From Emmonsiellopsis sp. PD_33 (taxonomy: Eukaryota; Ascomycota; Eurotiomycetes; Onygenales; Ajellomycetaceae), in the NCBI GenBank assembly GCA_032988165.1, contig JANTQF010000054.1:62001-126000 (forward strand): a DNA stretch of 64,000 nt, written 5' to 3'. Of the stretch, positions 43,987-55,429 are shown one piece after another. The position numbers and the translations under genes are program-made. The notes below the pieces were generated by a model. That model made no database searches and was not told the DNA's origin. It saw only the letters and a list, made by a program, of their open reading frames with translations. Within the stretch, counting starts at the first letter, position 1. Each line of letters begins with the position of its first letter.

Positions 43987-44839
43987 GGCTGTGTCGGACT
44001 TTGTGGATCTTCGGGAGCGCGGGATAGACGATTTAAAGCGGTAATCCCTAGGTATGCAAATGTAAGGGATTTCTTTTCACGGTAGACCAAAGAGCTCAAG
44101 TCATGACGCAGGTATATGGAGGCAGTAGAGCAGTGAGTTGGGAGGTGTCAAGGGAGGATGGCGGGAGCTTGGAGGAGAAGCTGGTCGAAGCTGGCGCCTG
44201 CGAATACGTCAATCGACAGTCACCGGGGTCATGTGACTTTGACCACCAACAAACTCAGAGGTATGATCCCATGATGGTCAACACTTGAACTTATAAACAA
44301 GAGTCGACATCATGACAAAGTGAGGTTTTGGCTGATTTTATACCCATAATCCGTGAAGGGGTTCCTGAGTGTGTCAGCGGTTGATACAGCAGCCACAAAG
44401 CTTCATTATCCAGGCCTTGAAAGGCAACATACTATTTTGGGGCCCCCAGGTTTCAGAATGGAAATGCCCACTTGAAACTTTTGAATAAATAGCTATCAGT
44501 AGAGGTAATGTTATGTTTCTTATTTATTTTATTTCTCATGGCTCAATGGCTAACTGATATAAACAAAGGTTTCATAACTTCAAGTTGTCCTGGCAAGCAC
44601 TTTCTGTGCCTCCATTTAACCAATGCGGTCGTACATAGTAGGAATCCTGCAAAAACAAAGAAGAATATCACTCCGAAAACATCAACTTAAAGAATGCTGC
44701 AATTCTTCGGTAATCCACACGGTCCGCTGCCTCTGTCGGAATCGTCTTTCTTAGCTCGCTCCGAACTCATTTCTTGCTTTGATGAGCTTTCCGTCTGCTG
44801 GTTTGGTTGGGCGCTGGTGGCAGGAGAAGGCTCTTGTAG
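43987..44839. other. intergenic
   Basis: npl4 promoter side, with GTCATGTGAC near 44228, and the 3' end of the quinone reductase gene. No supported gene. Confidence 0.6.
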
Positions 44840-45701
44840 TCATTCGAAGTTGACCTTTGAGACAGCTCCATAGAACGCCTTGCCCTGCGTTTCGGCAAGC
44901 TCGATCTCTAAAGCTGAAGGTTGTCGGGATCCATCACCGCCCTAGACGAGATTCACGACGAGTTAGACAGCCAGGCAATTTTGAAGTAGGAATAACCGTC
45001 AAAATTACGTGAAAAACGATAAAGAGGGAAGATGGCATACAGCAAATGTTCCAGCACCCCATGGGCTACCACCTCTCACTTCACTCAGATTACTCAAGAT
45101 CGGGAAGGCGGTCTTGTATCCCAACGGCACAAAAATCATACCGTGATGAACAATTGTGCTCATGGCGGAGATAGCGGTGGTTTCCTGTCCACCCCCAGGA
45201 GTTCCAGTGGAGACAAACATGCCGGCATATTTACCCCAGAATCCTCCAGATGCCCAGATACCACCTGTTTTGTCCCAGAAGGCTTTCCATTGGGCGGGGA
45301 AGTTTCCGTAACGTGTGGGGATTCCGAAGAGGAGGGCATCGTATTTCAAAAGGTCGGCAGGTTCAGCGAAGGGATAGGACTGCTTGCCGGGGGCATGCAT
45401 CTTATCGAGAACCTCTTGAGGAAGGGTCTCGGCAATTCTGTGGTAGCACAGGATCAGTTGTGAGTTAAGGTTGGGAGGCTTGAATAGGCTCTGGGTGTCG
45501 TTGTGGCTGGGAGAGAGGGAGCGTACTGGTAAATGTCTACCTGGCCTCCAGCAGCCTCAATGCCCCGTTTCTGGCCTTCAGCCAGCTGTGCGATGTGGCC
45601 ATACATGGAGTACTAGAAGGCATATAACGTTAGAGGGAGCATACGACGGAACAAGGTGGGGGAGGGGTCCTTACAAAGACAATTGCGACCTTTGGAGCCA
45701 T
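44840..45701 (-). CDS. NAD(P)H:quinone oxidoreductase, WrbA type, with apparent frameshift
   Basis: Four exons on the minus strand: 45701-45675, 45613-45527, 45437-45041 and 44941-44840. The product is a flavodoxin-like WrbA/Pst2/Ycp4-type enzyme of about 203 aa that reduces quinones by two electrons using FMN. Landmarks are MAPKVAIVF, YSMYG, IYQIAETLP, FGIPTRYGNFPAQWKAFWDKTGG and the C-terminal ELAETQGKAFYGAV. Exon 2 is 87 nt where 86 would keep frame. The run of three C at 45599-45601 (GGG on the coding strand) carries one base more than the YGHIAQLAE motif allows, and as written the frame meets a stop soon after. No alternative splice site rescues it. All other parts are intact, so this is either a sequence error or a very recent lesion. 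Confidence 0.9.
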
Positions 45702-46889
45702 GGCTGCGGATTCTTGCAGGTCAATTGGTTATTTGGAGGGCTGGAATTATGGATGGAGAAGAATTGGTTAATTAGAAGGGGGGGATTTTGGATGCAGAAG
45801 AGAAGAGCTGTATTGCCAGCTTTGGAGTTGAAGCGAGAAGGCGCAATCCGGTTTATATACACGACTCCAAACCCTAATCGACCCCCAAGATGCAACCACC
45901 CTCATCATCGGTCAACCCATCGCTTGCGCTTCCGTGATTCTTACGGAAGAATGACTAAAGCGGGTGGCCAGCCATGGGTCGTCCATGTTGTCCCCGCTGA
46001 GCCAGTAGCTTCATTGCTTTACCTATTAACAAGCGTTTTTATAGGCTTAGTTTGGGATCAGGGATCCACTGGGCACTGGCTTTTTAGCTGTGATTGTGAT
46101 CATATAAGCCTGAGTAAGGCATGACTTCACTCCGCAGCTGTACGTGATGAGCCTCCACCGAGATGAGGGGCAAATCAACAAGCGAATTTATCAAGGTTTG
46201 GCTGCGTCAAAATTAAATAAAGTATTTTTAAGTTCTAACTGTCTTGGCAGATCGACCGCTTTTTCGATGCAAAGAGCCAGTTCATGGGCAAGCAGCCTTC
46301 ATCATGGAGACAGCCCGTTGAGGTCATATCTCACCTTAGATGTGATTATATTGGACATTCTTTTCCAAAGAATGAAGACAGATTCTGCGGCTCTGGCAAA
46401 TGGGGCCACCTGAATTTGAAGTGGATGATACCACATCGCTTTCGCCTGGTTGAGAATGACATCATCAGCTTTTGAGATCAAATTCATCAAGTTGCCGCAT
46501 GAATTCATGCAACTATCCAACTACCAAAGCTATATACCCAAGCATCTGGGGTTGAGAATTTTTGGGTGCTACTTATTATCAGCGGGAAGACATTGTTCAT
46601 TCTCCCAAAACCAACTCCCAGTATAGCCATCACAAGCTGTTACCAAATGTTACACCAAAGAACCCCGCAGTAGAGGGTCAACAGGAGCGCCAAAACATCT
46701 GGCCGGCCCAGAAATCCTTTGAAAACAATTGCTTTAGTAAAGCGTACTTCTGTGACTATATTGACGATTAACCGGAATTTTGCCTTTCTGTCTCCGGTTT
46801 CAGGACGACCATTTCGAAACTTCCGCCCCCAAGCATCGGGCGACCACGAATCCAGAGCGGCAATAATCATTCCTTGAGGAACATTTGGG
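45702..46889. other. divergent intergenic region
   Basis: 1.19 kb between the quinone reductase and SDR starts. The plus frame that crosses 45471-46124 is partly the complement of the reductase gene. No gene supported. Confidence 0.6.
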
Positions 46890-47837
46890 ATGGAGTTCGA
46901 AAAACTGCTCCTCGCCGTCGGCGCGCTCACCTCTCTCTACCTTCTGCTCTGGGCCTGCTCCAATCTCTACACCTTCCTCCGACCCTCCAGCCTCCCCAAA
47001 TATCTCAACAAATCCAAAGGCACCTATGCGCTTGTTACTGGTTCAACCGAAGGTATCGGCACTGCCTTTGCTCGCGAACTCTGCAAACATGGATTCAACG
47101 TCGTCCTACATGGCCGCAATCCGACAAAACTCTCCCGCCTCCAAGCAACCCTCCAACATGAATTTCCCAGCCGCACAATCCGCACCTTCGTTTTCGACGC
47201 CTCCCTACCCACCGCAGACTCTCTGGATGCGGCCATCGTCCGTGACCACCTCAACGATATCCCTCTATCAATCCTCATAAACAACGTAGGCGGCACCCAC
47301 GGCCAAACCTCCTCTCCCTACCTACGCCTACAAGACCATACGAACGACGAAGTCGACCGCGTTATCAACGTCAACGCCCGCTTCATGACCCAGCTCACTC
47401 GCGCTTTGTTCCCCATTCTGGCCCGAAATGGACCTGCGCTGGTCATAAACGTCTCCTCTGTAACGTCCGTGGGGATACCGTACCTGAGCGTCTACGCGGG
47501 CACCAAAGCATACGTTGAAGCCTTTACCAAAGCATTCGCCATGGAAATGGAAGCGGAAGGGATAGACATCGAGGCGATGTGCATTATTAGCGCGAGTGTG
47601 CGGACGACAGGGAACCCAGTGGCAAGCGGCTTGTTCATTGCGACGCCAGAGGCGCTGGCAAGAGTTGCTTTGGCGAGAGTTGGTTGTGGCAGCGCGTCTA
47701 TTGCGCCATATTTGCTGCATTGGTTGCAGAAATTGACTCTGGATTATTTACCTGCTAGGCTGATGCATCGGTTGGTTATTTACAATATTCTACTGGAGAA
47801 AGATAAGTATGAGCGGGAGATGAAGCGGGCTACGTGA
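46890..47837 (+). CDS. short-chain dehydrogenase/reductase, membrane-anchored
   Basis: A single exon, 315 aa. A hydrophobic N-terminal anchor (LLLAVGALTSLYLLLWA, residues 6-22) precedes a classical SDR fold. The cofactor motif TGSTEGIG is near residue 50, with HGRNPTKL after the second strand suggesting NADPH preference. NNVGG lies near 130, and the catalytic Ser in INVSSVTS and Tyr-x-x-x-Lys as YAGTKAY lie near 190-208. Layout and the anchor resemble very-long-chain 3-oxoacyl-CoA reductase / 17-beta-HSD type 12 proteins of the ER. The best-known fungal member (yeast Ifa38) is similar in topology, but I cannot say whether this is that orthologue or a divergent paralogue. All catalytic residues are present. 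Confidence 0.88.
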   Translation: MEFEKLLLAVGALTSLYLLLWACSNLYTFLRPSSLPKYLNKSKGTYALVTGSTEGIGTAFARELCKHGFNVVLHGRNPTKLSRLQATLQHEFPSRTIRTFVFDASLPTADSLDAAIVRDHLNDIPLSILINNVGGTHGQTSSPYLRLQDHTNDEVDRVINVNARFMTQLTRALFPILARNGPALVINVSSVTSVGIPYLSVYAGTKAYVEAFTKAFAMEMEAEGIDIEAMCIISASVRTTGNPVASGLFIATPEALARVALARVGCGSASIAPYLLHWLQKLTLDYLPARLMHRLVIYNILLEKDKYEREMKRAT

Positions 47838-48185
47838 AAAAAGAAATCCGTTCGTTTCGCTCATTGACGGATCCAATGACTGAGGGTTCGTCCACTGGGC
47901 AGGAAATCCCATCTTCCACGAAATAACATCCTTGTGCGCCTCATCGTTTAGCGCCCAGGGGTGAACCACTTCGTCGGTATCATTCCTCCTGTAAAATGTG
48001 AGTGAAGGCTCATAGTCTGAATACACACGACCGTGTCCTCGAGCACTATCGAAAACCGCAGAAAGAAATCTTCCCTTAAATACTACTCCCTTCCCCCGTC
48101 GACATACCATTACTGAACCAGCGAAGTTTTTAGGTTGGGGGTTTTCTGCTAGTTGATTATTTTGTCCTGCCGCTGTTACCATCAT
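47790..48185 (-). CDS. hypothetical ORF overlapping SDR 3' end
   Basis: An unbroken 131-codon frame with ATG-ATG at 48185/48182. Amino-acid composition is varied and plausible for a folded protein (for example YEPSLTFYRRNDTDEVVHPW), but no domain, signal peptide or intron is seen. The last 48 nt overlap, antisense, the 3' end of the SDR gene. It could be a real small gene or a chance frame. Confidence 0.35.
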   Translation of the reverse strand: MMVTAAGQNNQLAENPQPKNFAGSVMVCRRGKGVVFKGRFLSAVFDSARGHGRVYSDYEPSLTFYRRNDTDEVVHPWALNDEAHKDVISWKMGFPAQWTNPQSLDPSMSETNGFLFSRSPLHLPLILIFLQ

Positions 48186-48961
48186 TATTGCCCAAATATC
48201 AATTGGTTTCAGCTAGAAGGTCTAGGCGGACGCTAAAATGGCACCAACTCCCGCGAGTGGAGAAATGAATGCCGGGAGGGGATTGCAATAGGCTATCATA
48301 GCAGACCGTTGAAGCGGGAGCTCCGGGCCACGAGACGGTGACGAGCTAGGGTGAAAAAGCAAATATCAAAATCAAAGCTTTGACAATTTCACAATTTCTT
48401 TTCCTTGGAACAGTTTGGGTCCATGGTTTCAAAAAATAGGGAGTTGTGATGTAACTCGTACCTATGGGCGACTGAGTTAAAACAGGGGGGAAAATCCGAA
48501 AACTAGAATGCACGTTTTTATGTATGGCGGTACCAGACCAATCGCAATATCTATACTCCGTATAGGTATGAATTTGATATGTAGTCATGCATGGAAGATG
48601 CACGGATGAAGCTTCGGCTTTGAGTAACTGCGGACATATGCAGAGCGAGTGTAGAAAGCGTCTATAGTTACAACAAAAGAAAAGAGTCTAATATAAACAA
48701 TAAAAAGAGGCGTCATCGGAATATATCAAATCAGTCAAGGGAAATAATCAGCACGGCTTTTCTGCCTCAATTTAAGCCAGACAAATGACCCTCAAAAGCT
48801 TGTCCCTTGATATGGACAAAGCATGACCAAAACGCCTTGCGGCTCACATGGCTTAATCGCCGTTAATCGACGTCGAACTTTTGAGTAACAGCAGCAAATC
48901 CCTTCGGGTATTAGAGCATTGGGTAGTAGATTACACGAGGCCGGGGGTGCGGAGGGTTCCT
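48186..48961. other. intergenic
   Basis: No feature supported. AT-rich 3' region of the rhodopsin-domain gene. Confidence 0.6.
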
Positions 48962-50361
48962 TCAGGCATTTCTGAAATTATCCCTATACCCTCTCTGCCA
49001 TCGTGATTTCTCCACACTGGCGTGGTCCTCAACGTCTTCGTCAATATCCACATCCTTGCGCACATTGATGACCATGGTGGGCAAGTCGTTATCTTTGATA
49101 TTTCCCACGATTCTCTCCATGCTATCCGAATCGGTGTTGGTGACTGTTGTTTCGTTCCTGCCATAAAAGCTTCGGCTGTTTCTCTTGCCAGAAGTGGAAG
49201 GGAACTTGCCCGATAGTTCGATGGAATCCGAGGTATTCTTGTAGCCAGGCCGGGCGCCCTCATGGTAGCCACCACGCCAGAGCTTTCTGCTGAATAGGGG
49301 ACGGATGAGGGGCGCGTTTCCGACGAATACGGCTACCAGGTCTTCCCGGCAGGACCAAATGGCAGCGCTTGCACCGGTTTTTGTCTGGTCGTTGTGTGTC
49401 AGCCTGTAGATTGGGGGATGGTCCTTTTGGGGAAGACGAGGTAGATTTTCTACTTACAGCAATGACGAAGTAGACACGAAGACACGCGGCTACCATGATG
49501 AAGATGCCCGCTCCGAAAAGGATGAAAATGCCGATCCGGCGCCATATAGATACCCGTAGTTTGGCCAGAATCTAAAGGTGGGAATATTAGTATGTGAAAT
49601 TAACATCCAGGGAGGCTAGATGGGAAGTCTTTTGTCTTACAGGGATTGGGATGGCCATGATCATCATATCCGTTGATACATTCATTACCAAGATAGGGAG
49701 CAAATATGCGTGACTTTGGGGTGTGCAGACAGCTGGAACCACGAACAGGAATCAGCCATTCACTGCAGTTGCAAAGAGTTGATAAACGGGCAGAGGAGAA
49801 CATACGGCCAGGGTCTGGGTATACTTGAAACATCTTGTGGAAAGGTCGACACGTCAAACCAAGAAGAAAGTAAATGGACACTGCAGTGATCCCAACAATG
49901 ATCTGTGCTGGTAGGATGAATTTCTCAACCCATAGACCGTTGACGACTCGCTTGTAGAAGAAAAGCATATTCATTTTCAGCGTCCAGATGAGACCAATGT
50001 AGGTAAACCATCCCACCATGAAGCACTTTGCACCAAGAGATCGGAGGGCCTTCTCTTCTTCTGACATCGAGGCTCGCATCTCAGTAGGTATGTTGCCATT
50101 GTCTTGTGCGTATCCTACTATGTGCGCCATCCCTGTCATTGCAGAGTAACACAGCTATCATAGGGGCGTCAGTTTGTCAGGGGAATGTTCATTGGGACCT
50201 TTATTAGGGACGCTTACCCAAGCAAAAACGATGAGGTAGTCATCCGGTTTGAGGCCTTGAATGCCTACCATTTTGAGTCGGGTGAACAATCGCAGAATAA
50301 TGATACAAGAACCAGCGGAGAATTCCCCCCATGTTTCAGCGACGGGATTATAGGCCAGCAT
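48962..50361 (-). CDS. fungal rhodopsin-domain (Pth11/SAT4-like) integral membrane protein
   Basis: Five exons on the minus strand (50361-50218, 50154-49806, 49732-49641, 49571-49458, 49384-48962) encode 373 aa with all phases consistent. Hydrophobic segments give a multi-pass protein. Family marks are GLKPDDYLIVFAW (the conserved Asp-Asp-Tyr), WTLKMNMLFFYKRV, the FYFLLGLTCRPFHKMFQVYPDP block, VMNVSTDMMIMAIPIPILAKL, and FIMVAACLRVYFVIA. The C-terminal ~140 residues are a polar cytoplasmic tail. The family is widespread in ascomycetes and seven-helix; some members sense surface or extracellular cues. The first transmembrane helix looks short from the ATG used, so an upstream exon or start is possible. 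Neighbours do not suggest a specific ligand. Confidence 0.87.
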
Positions 50362-53121
50362 GATGACTGCCTTGTGAGGTTCATCAACTCCGAGAAAGGA
50401 AAATAAAAGGTAAATTAATAGAAAAGAAATGGATAGTTCAAAGGAACGTGAGGAGGAAAATGCAACGAACTTCAGTAAAGGAATGGAGGAGACCCCGAAA
50501 TCGATATATAAAACCCGTTGCTCTGGGTGGCTAGGGACCAACACATAACAAAACTAGATGCCTCATCGTCCTGTTTTCCCTGTCGTCCAAAATCCCAAAT
50601 GGTCAATTGAAAGGAGAGGAAGACGAGAAGACTCTTCCCGTTGCTTATGATCTTCGTCCACTAACTCCTTTGCGGATTAGGCTTCCAGAGAGCGGGAACA
50701 GTGTCCTGTCAACGAGTCAACGGTGCGGCTGGGAGCCCGTCTTCAACAGTCGATCCTCATGCCAAGTTGCCAATGGCCTGGTCGGGGTTTGAAATTCGCG
50801 TTGGTGGAGTAAGGAGTTGGGATGGGGTCGCGAGATAACGGGTTCCTCCATGGAGCGCTTTGACCGGCCAAACAGCTAAAAGGTAATAAAACAGGGTCTT
50901 CATGAGCTTCTTTCGCAACGGCCGCGGCCCTTGTAAGAAAGAGTATCTGGCCGTTTCTTAGTGCAGGCCGCGGGCCACTCTATTTTGTCGAGCCGTTGGG
51001 CTCGTAATAATTGGTACTGGCAGCTGTCGGGATATGCAATTCCTATAGCCCGGGAGGCTAGAGCATGAACAACCGGGGGTGCTAGATTTAGACTCGGGAT
51101 GAAACTTTGCTATTTCCAATAAAGTGGTTCCAAACTGCGATGAGGATTAGTTATCCCACGCAAACAGGGGCGACCGACCCTCGTACGGCAAGGGATAAGC
51201 CTGGTGAGGGTTGGTCTGTGAGGCTGTGACGGCGTGTGGTATGAGCAAAAAAGTCAATCCCTCAAGGGAATTGATTCGCAACGGCCGAATACCCCAGAGA
51301 GAGTTGAACTTGATTCCATGCTTTTCAATGGACAGACAGCAAGGAAAGATGAACGAGAAACATCATCGGTCGGTGACCCCTGGTTGTTGACTGGACCAAG
51401 TGGGTGGGATGGTGAAAAGTTTAGACAAAGAGAGATCATTCCCCCTCGTTGCTTGACGAGCTCAAATCCCTCTTTCTCTGAAATTGCAACGGCCACTTGC
51501 TTGAGGTTGGCGGTAAATAATAATTGTTAGTTCGCCCAAATTCTTACTTGACTATTTGGCCAAGAGCAGCGTCAACTGTGACTCGTGAGTCCGCATGCTC
51601 ATTCGACACAGCGATGGTCCATGGATGTCAAATTCCAATGGGAAGAGCAAGAATACCGGAGTGAATTTAACATTGATCCTTGCAAAGCATGGACTCACAA
51701 GCGTGCCTTGACTTCCAACAATTTGGTAAGCAAGGGTTCGACATGACATCCTTGGGCAGAGAAGGAGGTTGTGAAGGGGTTCGGCTTGCACAACTCATCT
51801 TGCCCTTTGTTAGTAGCGCGAGCTATGGCTTGGCACGGCGTGTGATTTGTCCGGGCGGATTCCGAAGCACTGCCAAGCTTGGCTCGCTTTTGAGACTGCG
51901 GGCAACGGCAACGCCGGGCAACGGCCTGTCACTGAGGCTGTCAGGAACGGGAAGGATGAACCCCAGACACGCAGGTTTGTGGTTCGCGGCCTGTCATGCT
52001 GCCGGAATCGTTGGTACGGGACCCACTGCGGCCTGGTAGCGGTTGGAGTGGGACGTTAAGAAGGCTTGCGGAAGCGGCAGGCGGGCCCGAGACGGCTGGC
52101 AGACCGTCTGGGCTGCACCCGCAAATAGTCTGAACCCGACGACTATCAACTCATCCAAGCCACAATGTCTCGTGACGCTCCGAATCCCGTTGCCAAAATT
52201 CCTCCCTTCGCTGGAGATTTTCATCGGACGTTTGCTTCGAATTTTGAAGGGATTCGAATGAAACTCACATCGCGTCCGAGGTTTAGGGAATTCTGCTTCC
52301 TCCGCGCATTGTTGCACGGTTGTGGTCATTATCTGGCATGTTGCCAAGTTCAAGATGCTGCGAAAGTTGGTGTCACTTTCTGTTTCTCGAGGAGGGCGAA
52401 CTAGGCGACGTTAATGACAAGGATTCGGTAGTTGCAGTCCGTTGTGGATATCCCTCCACAAACCCGTAACGATGCACAGAGTTAGAGGGTGTCATGTTGT
52501 TGTGGGGGAGTGCAGGACAGGGAGCTTTCATTTCTGACATCCCCGTGTCGTTGGTCGGCCTGGGAGATAATGAAAGAGTCATGGAAGCCCCCCCGCCAGA
52601 ATCCCACCAACAGCTGGGGTGAGATATAAAGACTTGAATGTTGGCTTTGCTTCGAAAACAATCTGTTGCCACAAACCTTCGTGGACGAAAGCAAATCCAG
52701 GAGGATCATACTACTCACCCCCTCACCTTCCCGAGCCATTGTTGAGACTAGTCTCGAAGCGCATGCCCAGGACACACCACTTTTTAATGAAAGAGGGCCA
52801 ACAAAAGGCGGTGCGGGTCACAAAATGGAGATAAGCAGAGCAGGTCAATTGAGGACTTGTCCAATCATCTCAGGGGAAAACGTACAGCAGACCTTAGCTG
52901 TCCCGATGGAGTTGACTGAGGGGAAAATCCTCCTTTCTTGGATCACAACCTTCGTTGTGCCCCTCAATTGGAGCAAGCCCAGAGGTCGCTTAAAAATATC
53001 TGTCAAATATATACCAGAGAGCTCCCCATTCACTGCAAGTTTCTTGTTGACAACTATTATCTCCCTCATTAGAAATTAGATCGAATCAGAACCCACCCTC
53101 TCGTCCCAAGCACCGAACAAT
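50362..53121. other. 2.76-kb divergent intergenic region
   Basis: No gene supported between the rhodopsin-domain gene (-) and the BVMO (+). Short frames occur on both strands. Bases 51880-51925 hold a small GGCAACGGC-like direct repeat. It may be a large regulated promoter region. Confidence 0.55.
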
Positions 53122-54812
53122 ATGACCGAACTCGACGCTCTCATTGTTGGGGCAGGCTTCGGTGGAGTTTATCAACTCTGGAAGCTGAGAAACGAGGGTT
53201 ACAAGACCCTGCTTGTTGACACCGCATCGGACTTTGGAGGAGTCTGGTACTGGAATTGCTATCCTGGAGCAAGAGTGGACTCCGATATCCCTCACTATGA
53301 ATTCTCCATGCCCGAGCTCTGGAAAGACTGGACCTGGTCCGAACGCTTTCCTGGAGGGGAGGAGCTTCGAAAGTACTTCGCCCACTGCGATAAAAAGCTT
53401 GATCTCCGCAAAGACTGCCTTTTCAATACCACAGTTGCCTCCGCCGTCTTCAACGACAACGACAAGAGGTGGCACATCACGACAAAAGACTCCAAGATAT
53501 TTATCGCGAAATATCTCTTGCTGAATACCGGCTTCGCAGCAAAACGCTACACGCCTGACTTCAAAGGCCTGGATACCTTCCAGGGACAATGGTTACACTC
53601 GTCATTTTGGCCCCAAGGTGGCCTCGACATGACCGGCAAAAAGGTTGCGATTGTCGGAACGGGCTCGACTGGTGTGCAAATTATCCAAGAGGCCGCAAAG
53701 GTTGCAAAGGAGGTTACAGTATTCCAGCGGACGCCAAATCTTGCGCTTCCAATGGGACAAGTAAAGTACACCAATGGCGAACAGAGGGAACCTCGAGAGA
53801 AATATCCAGAACTTTTCAAAGTTCGAAACACCACCTTTGGAGGCTTCACTTGGGACTTCATCGGCAGAAATACCTTTGACGACACCCCTGAACAGCGACG
53901 CGAAACTTATGAAATGCTCTGGAAGAAAGGAGACTTTGCCTTCTGGCTCGCAGGTTATCAGGACACGCTATTTGTCAAGGAGTCAAATACTGAGGCATAT
54001 CTCTTCTGGAAGGAGAAGACCCGCCAGAGAATCAAGGACCCCAGAAAGCGAGACATCCTTGCACCCGAAGTCCAGCCTCATGCATTTGGATGCAAGCGTA
54101 TCTCTTTGGAGCAAAACTACTTCGATCTCTTCAACCAGGATAACGTTGATGTGGTTGACATCAATGCCGAGCCCATCGTCGAAATCACTCCAAAGGGTAT
54201 CAAGACCTCGGAGAAGGAAATCGAAGTTGACCTTCTGGTCGTCGCAACCGGCTTCGACAGTATTACCGGCGGCTTGAAGATGATTGATATCCGCGGGCCA
54301 TCGGGCGTTTCGATCACTGAGAAATGGGCCAATGGCTCCTTGACATATTTGGGTATGAGCGTCTCCGGCTTCCCGAACATGTTCTTCACCTATGGTCCCC
54401 AAGCTCCGACCGCGCTCTGCAACGGCCCAACTTGCGCAGAACTCCAGGGCGATTGGATCGTCGACTGCATGAACTACATGCGCGAGAAGAACCTTGCCAC
54501 CATCAACGCCACCAGCGAGGCAGAGTTGGCCTGGAAGCAGGATGTCCATAACTTTGCGTATGCCAGTTTGCTCCCAACAACCAAAAGCGTAAGTATATCC
54601 TTTGTTCAAATTGACCCCTGCCCCATCCCACCCCCCCCTTCCCTCAAAATCTCCCATTTTGCTTTATGCTCACATTCATCCAGTGGTACATGGGCGACAA
54701 CATCCCCGGAAAGCCGCGCGAGTCGTTGAACTACCTTGGAGGCCTCCCAACGTATTGGAAAAACTGCCAGAATTCCGCTAAGAACGGATATGAGGGTTTC
54801 GTGCTGGCATAG
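53122..54812 (+). CDS. Baeyer-Villiger flavin monooxygenase
   Basis: Two exons (53122-54588, 54684-54812) give 531 aa. The FAD-binding Rossmann motif GAGFGG is near residue 10. The Baeyer-Villiger fingerprint FxGxxxHxxxW is present exactly as FQGQWLHSSFW near 155. The NADPH motif VGTGSTG is near 178, and the flavin-linked VATGFD near 376. Such enzymes insert oxygen next to a ketone (cyclohexanone/steroid/aryl-ketone type) using NADPH and O2. There is no signal peptide, so it is likely cytosolic. The substrate cannot be read from sequence, and no other biosynthetic backbone gene lies within view, so a catabolic or detoxifying role is as likely as a secondary-metabolite one. The last exon carries YWKNCQNSAKNGYEGF, typical of the family end. 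Confidence 0.93.
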
Positions 54813-55429
54813 AAGGTCGCGACCTGTCTTGGGGGAACTGCATCGCTGGGAGTGGAGACGTTGGTGAGGGCTTAGAGACGGGCGAAAGGAGTACGCGAAT
54901 GAAATCCGATCCATTTTGTGTGTTTCTCTGCGGTCGTTGTCTGTGTTGTGGTGGACGGGATGTTGATGATAGAGCAGGTGGGGGCAGGTCTAACCTAAAG
55001 TAGCTTAGCGTACTTCACTTCACCCGAATGTCCAAAGCTTCAATTCCACCAATTAGCTGGTTGCTTAAACTACCATCTATCAAGAATATGTAGCGAGACG
55101 CATGGATACCATTGGTGATCTAGAACTACCTTCAGAATGCCTGTTTTCTAGGGTCTATGATAGATCATGTCAGAATTCCTCCATCAATTCCAGAGAGAGC
55201 CCGACATCTCCAGATGAATCAGGATAAAACCCCAAGGTATTAATTATCAAAACAGTAAATGTTCTAGCAAGCCCAAAGAGGACATAATGTCATTTGCCGA
55301 TCCGACAACGCCAATGCGCGACAGAGAAAATACCCAAGAAAGCAAGAAAACAAAAACCCCAACTCCATTCCATGCCGTATATAAACCGTCAAATAAACTC
55401 CAAATCCACATCAAAACACACAAACCCCT
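54813..55429. other. intergenic between convergent genes
   Basis: 3' regions of the BVMO and yth1 genes. No coding feature. Confidence 0.6.

Noticed and set aside
45471..46124. 217-codon plus-strand frame
   Set aside because: Its first part is the complement of the quinone reductase gene and the rest has no domain or splice support.
53983..54657. 224-codon minus-strand frame inside the BVMO gene
   Set aside because: Shadow of a strongly coding gene on the opposite strand.
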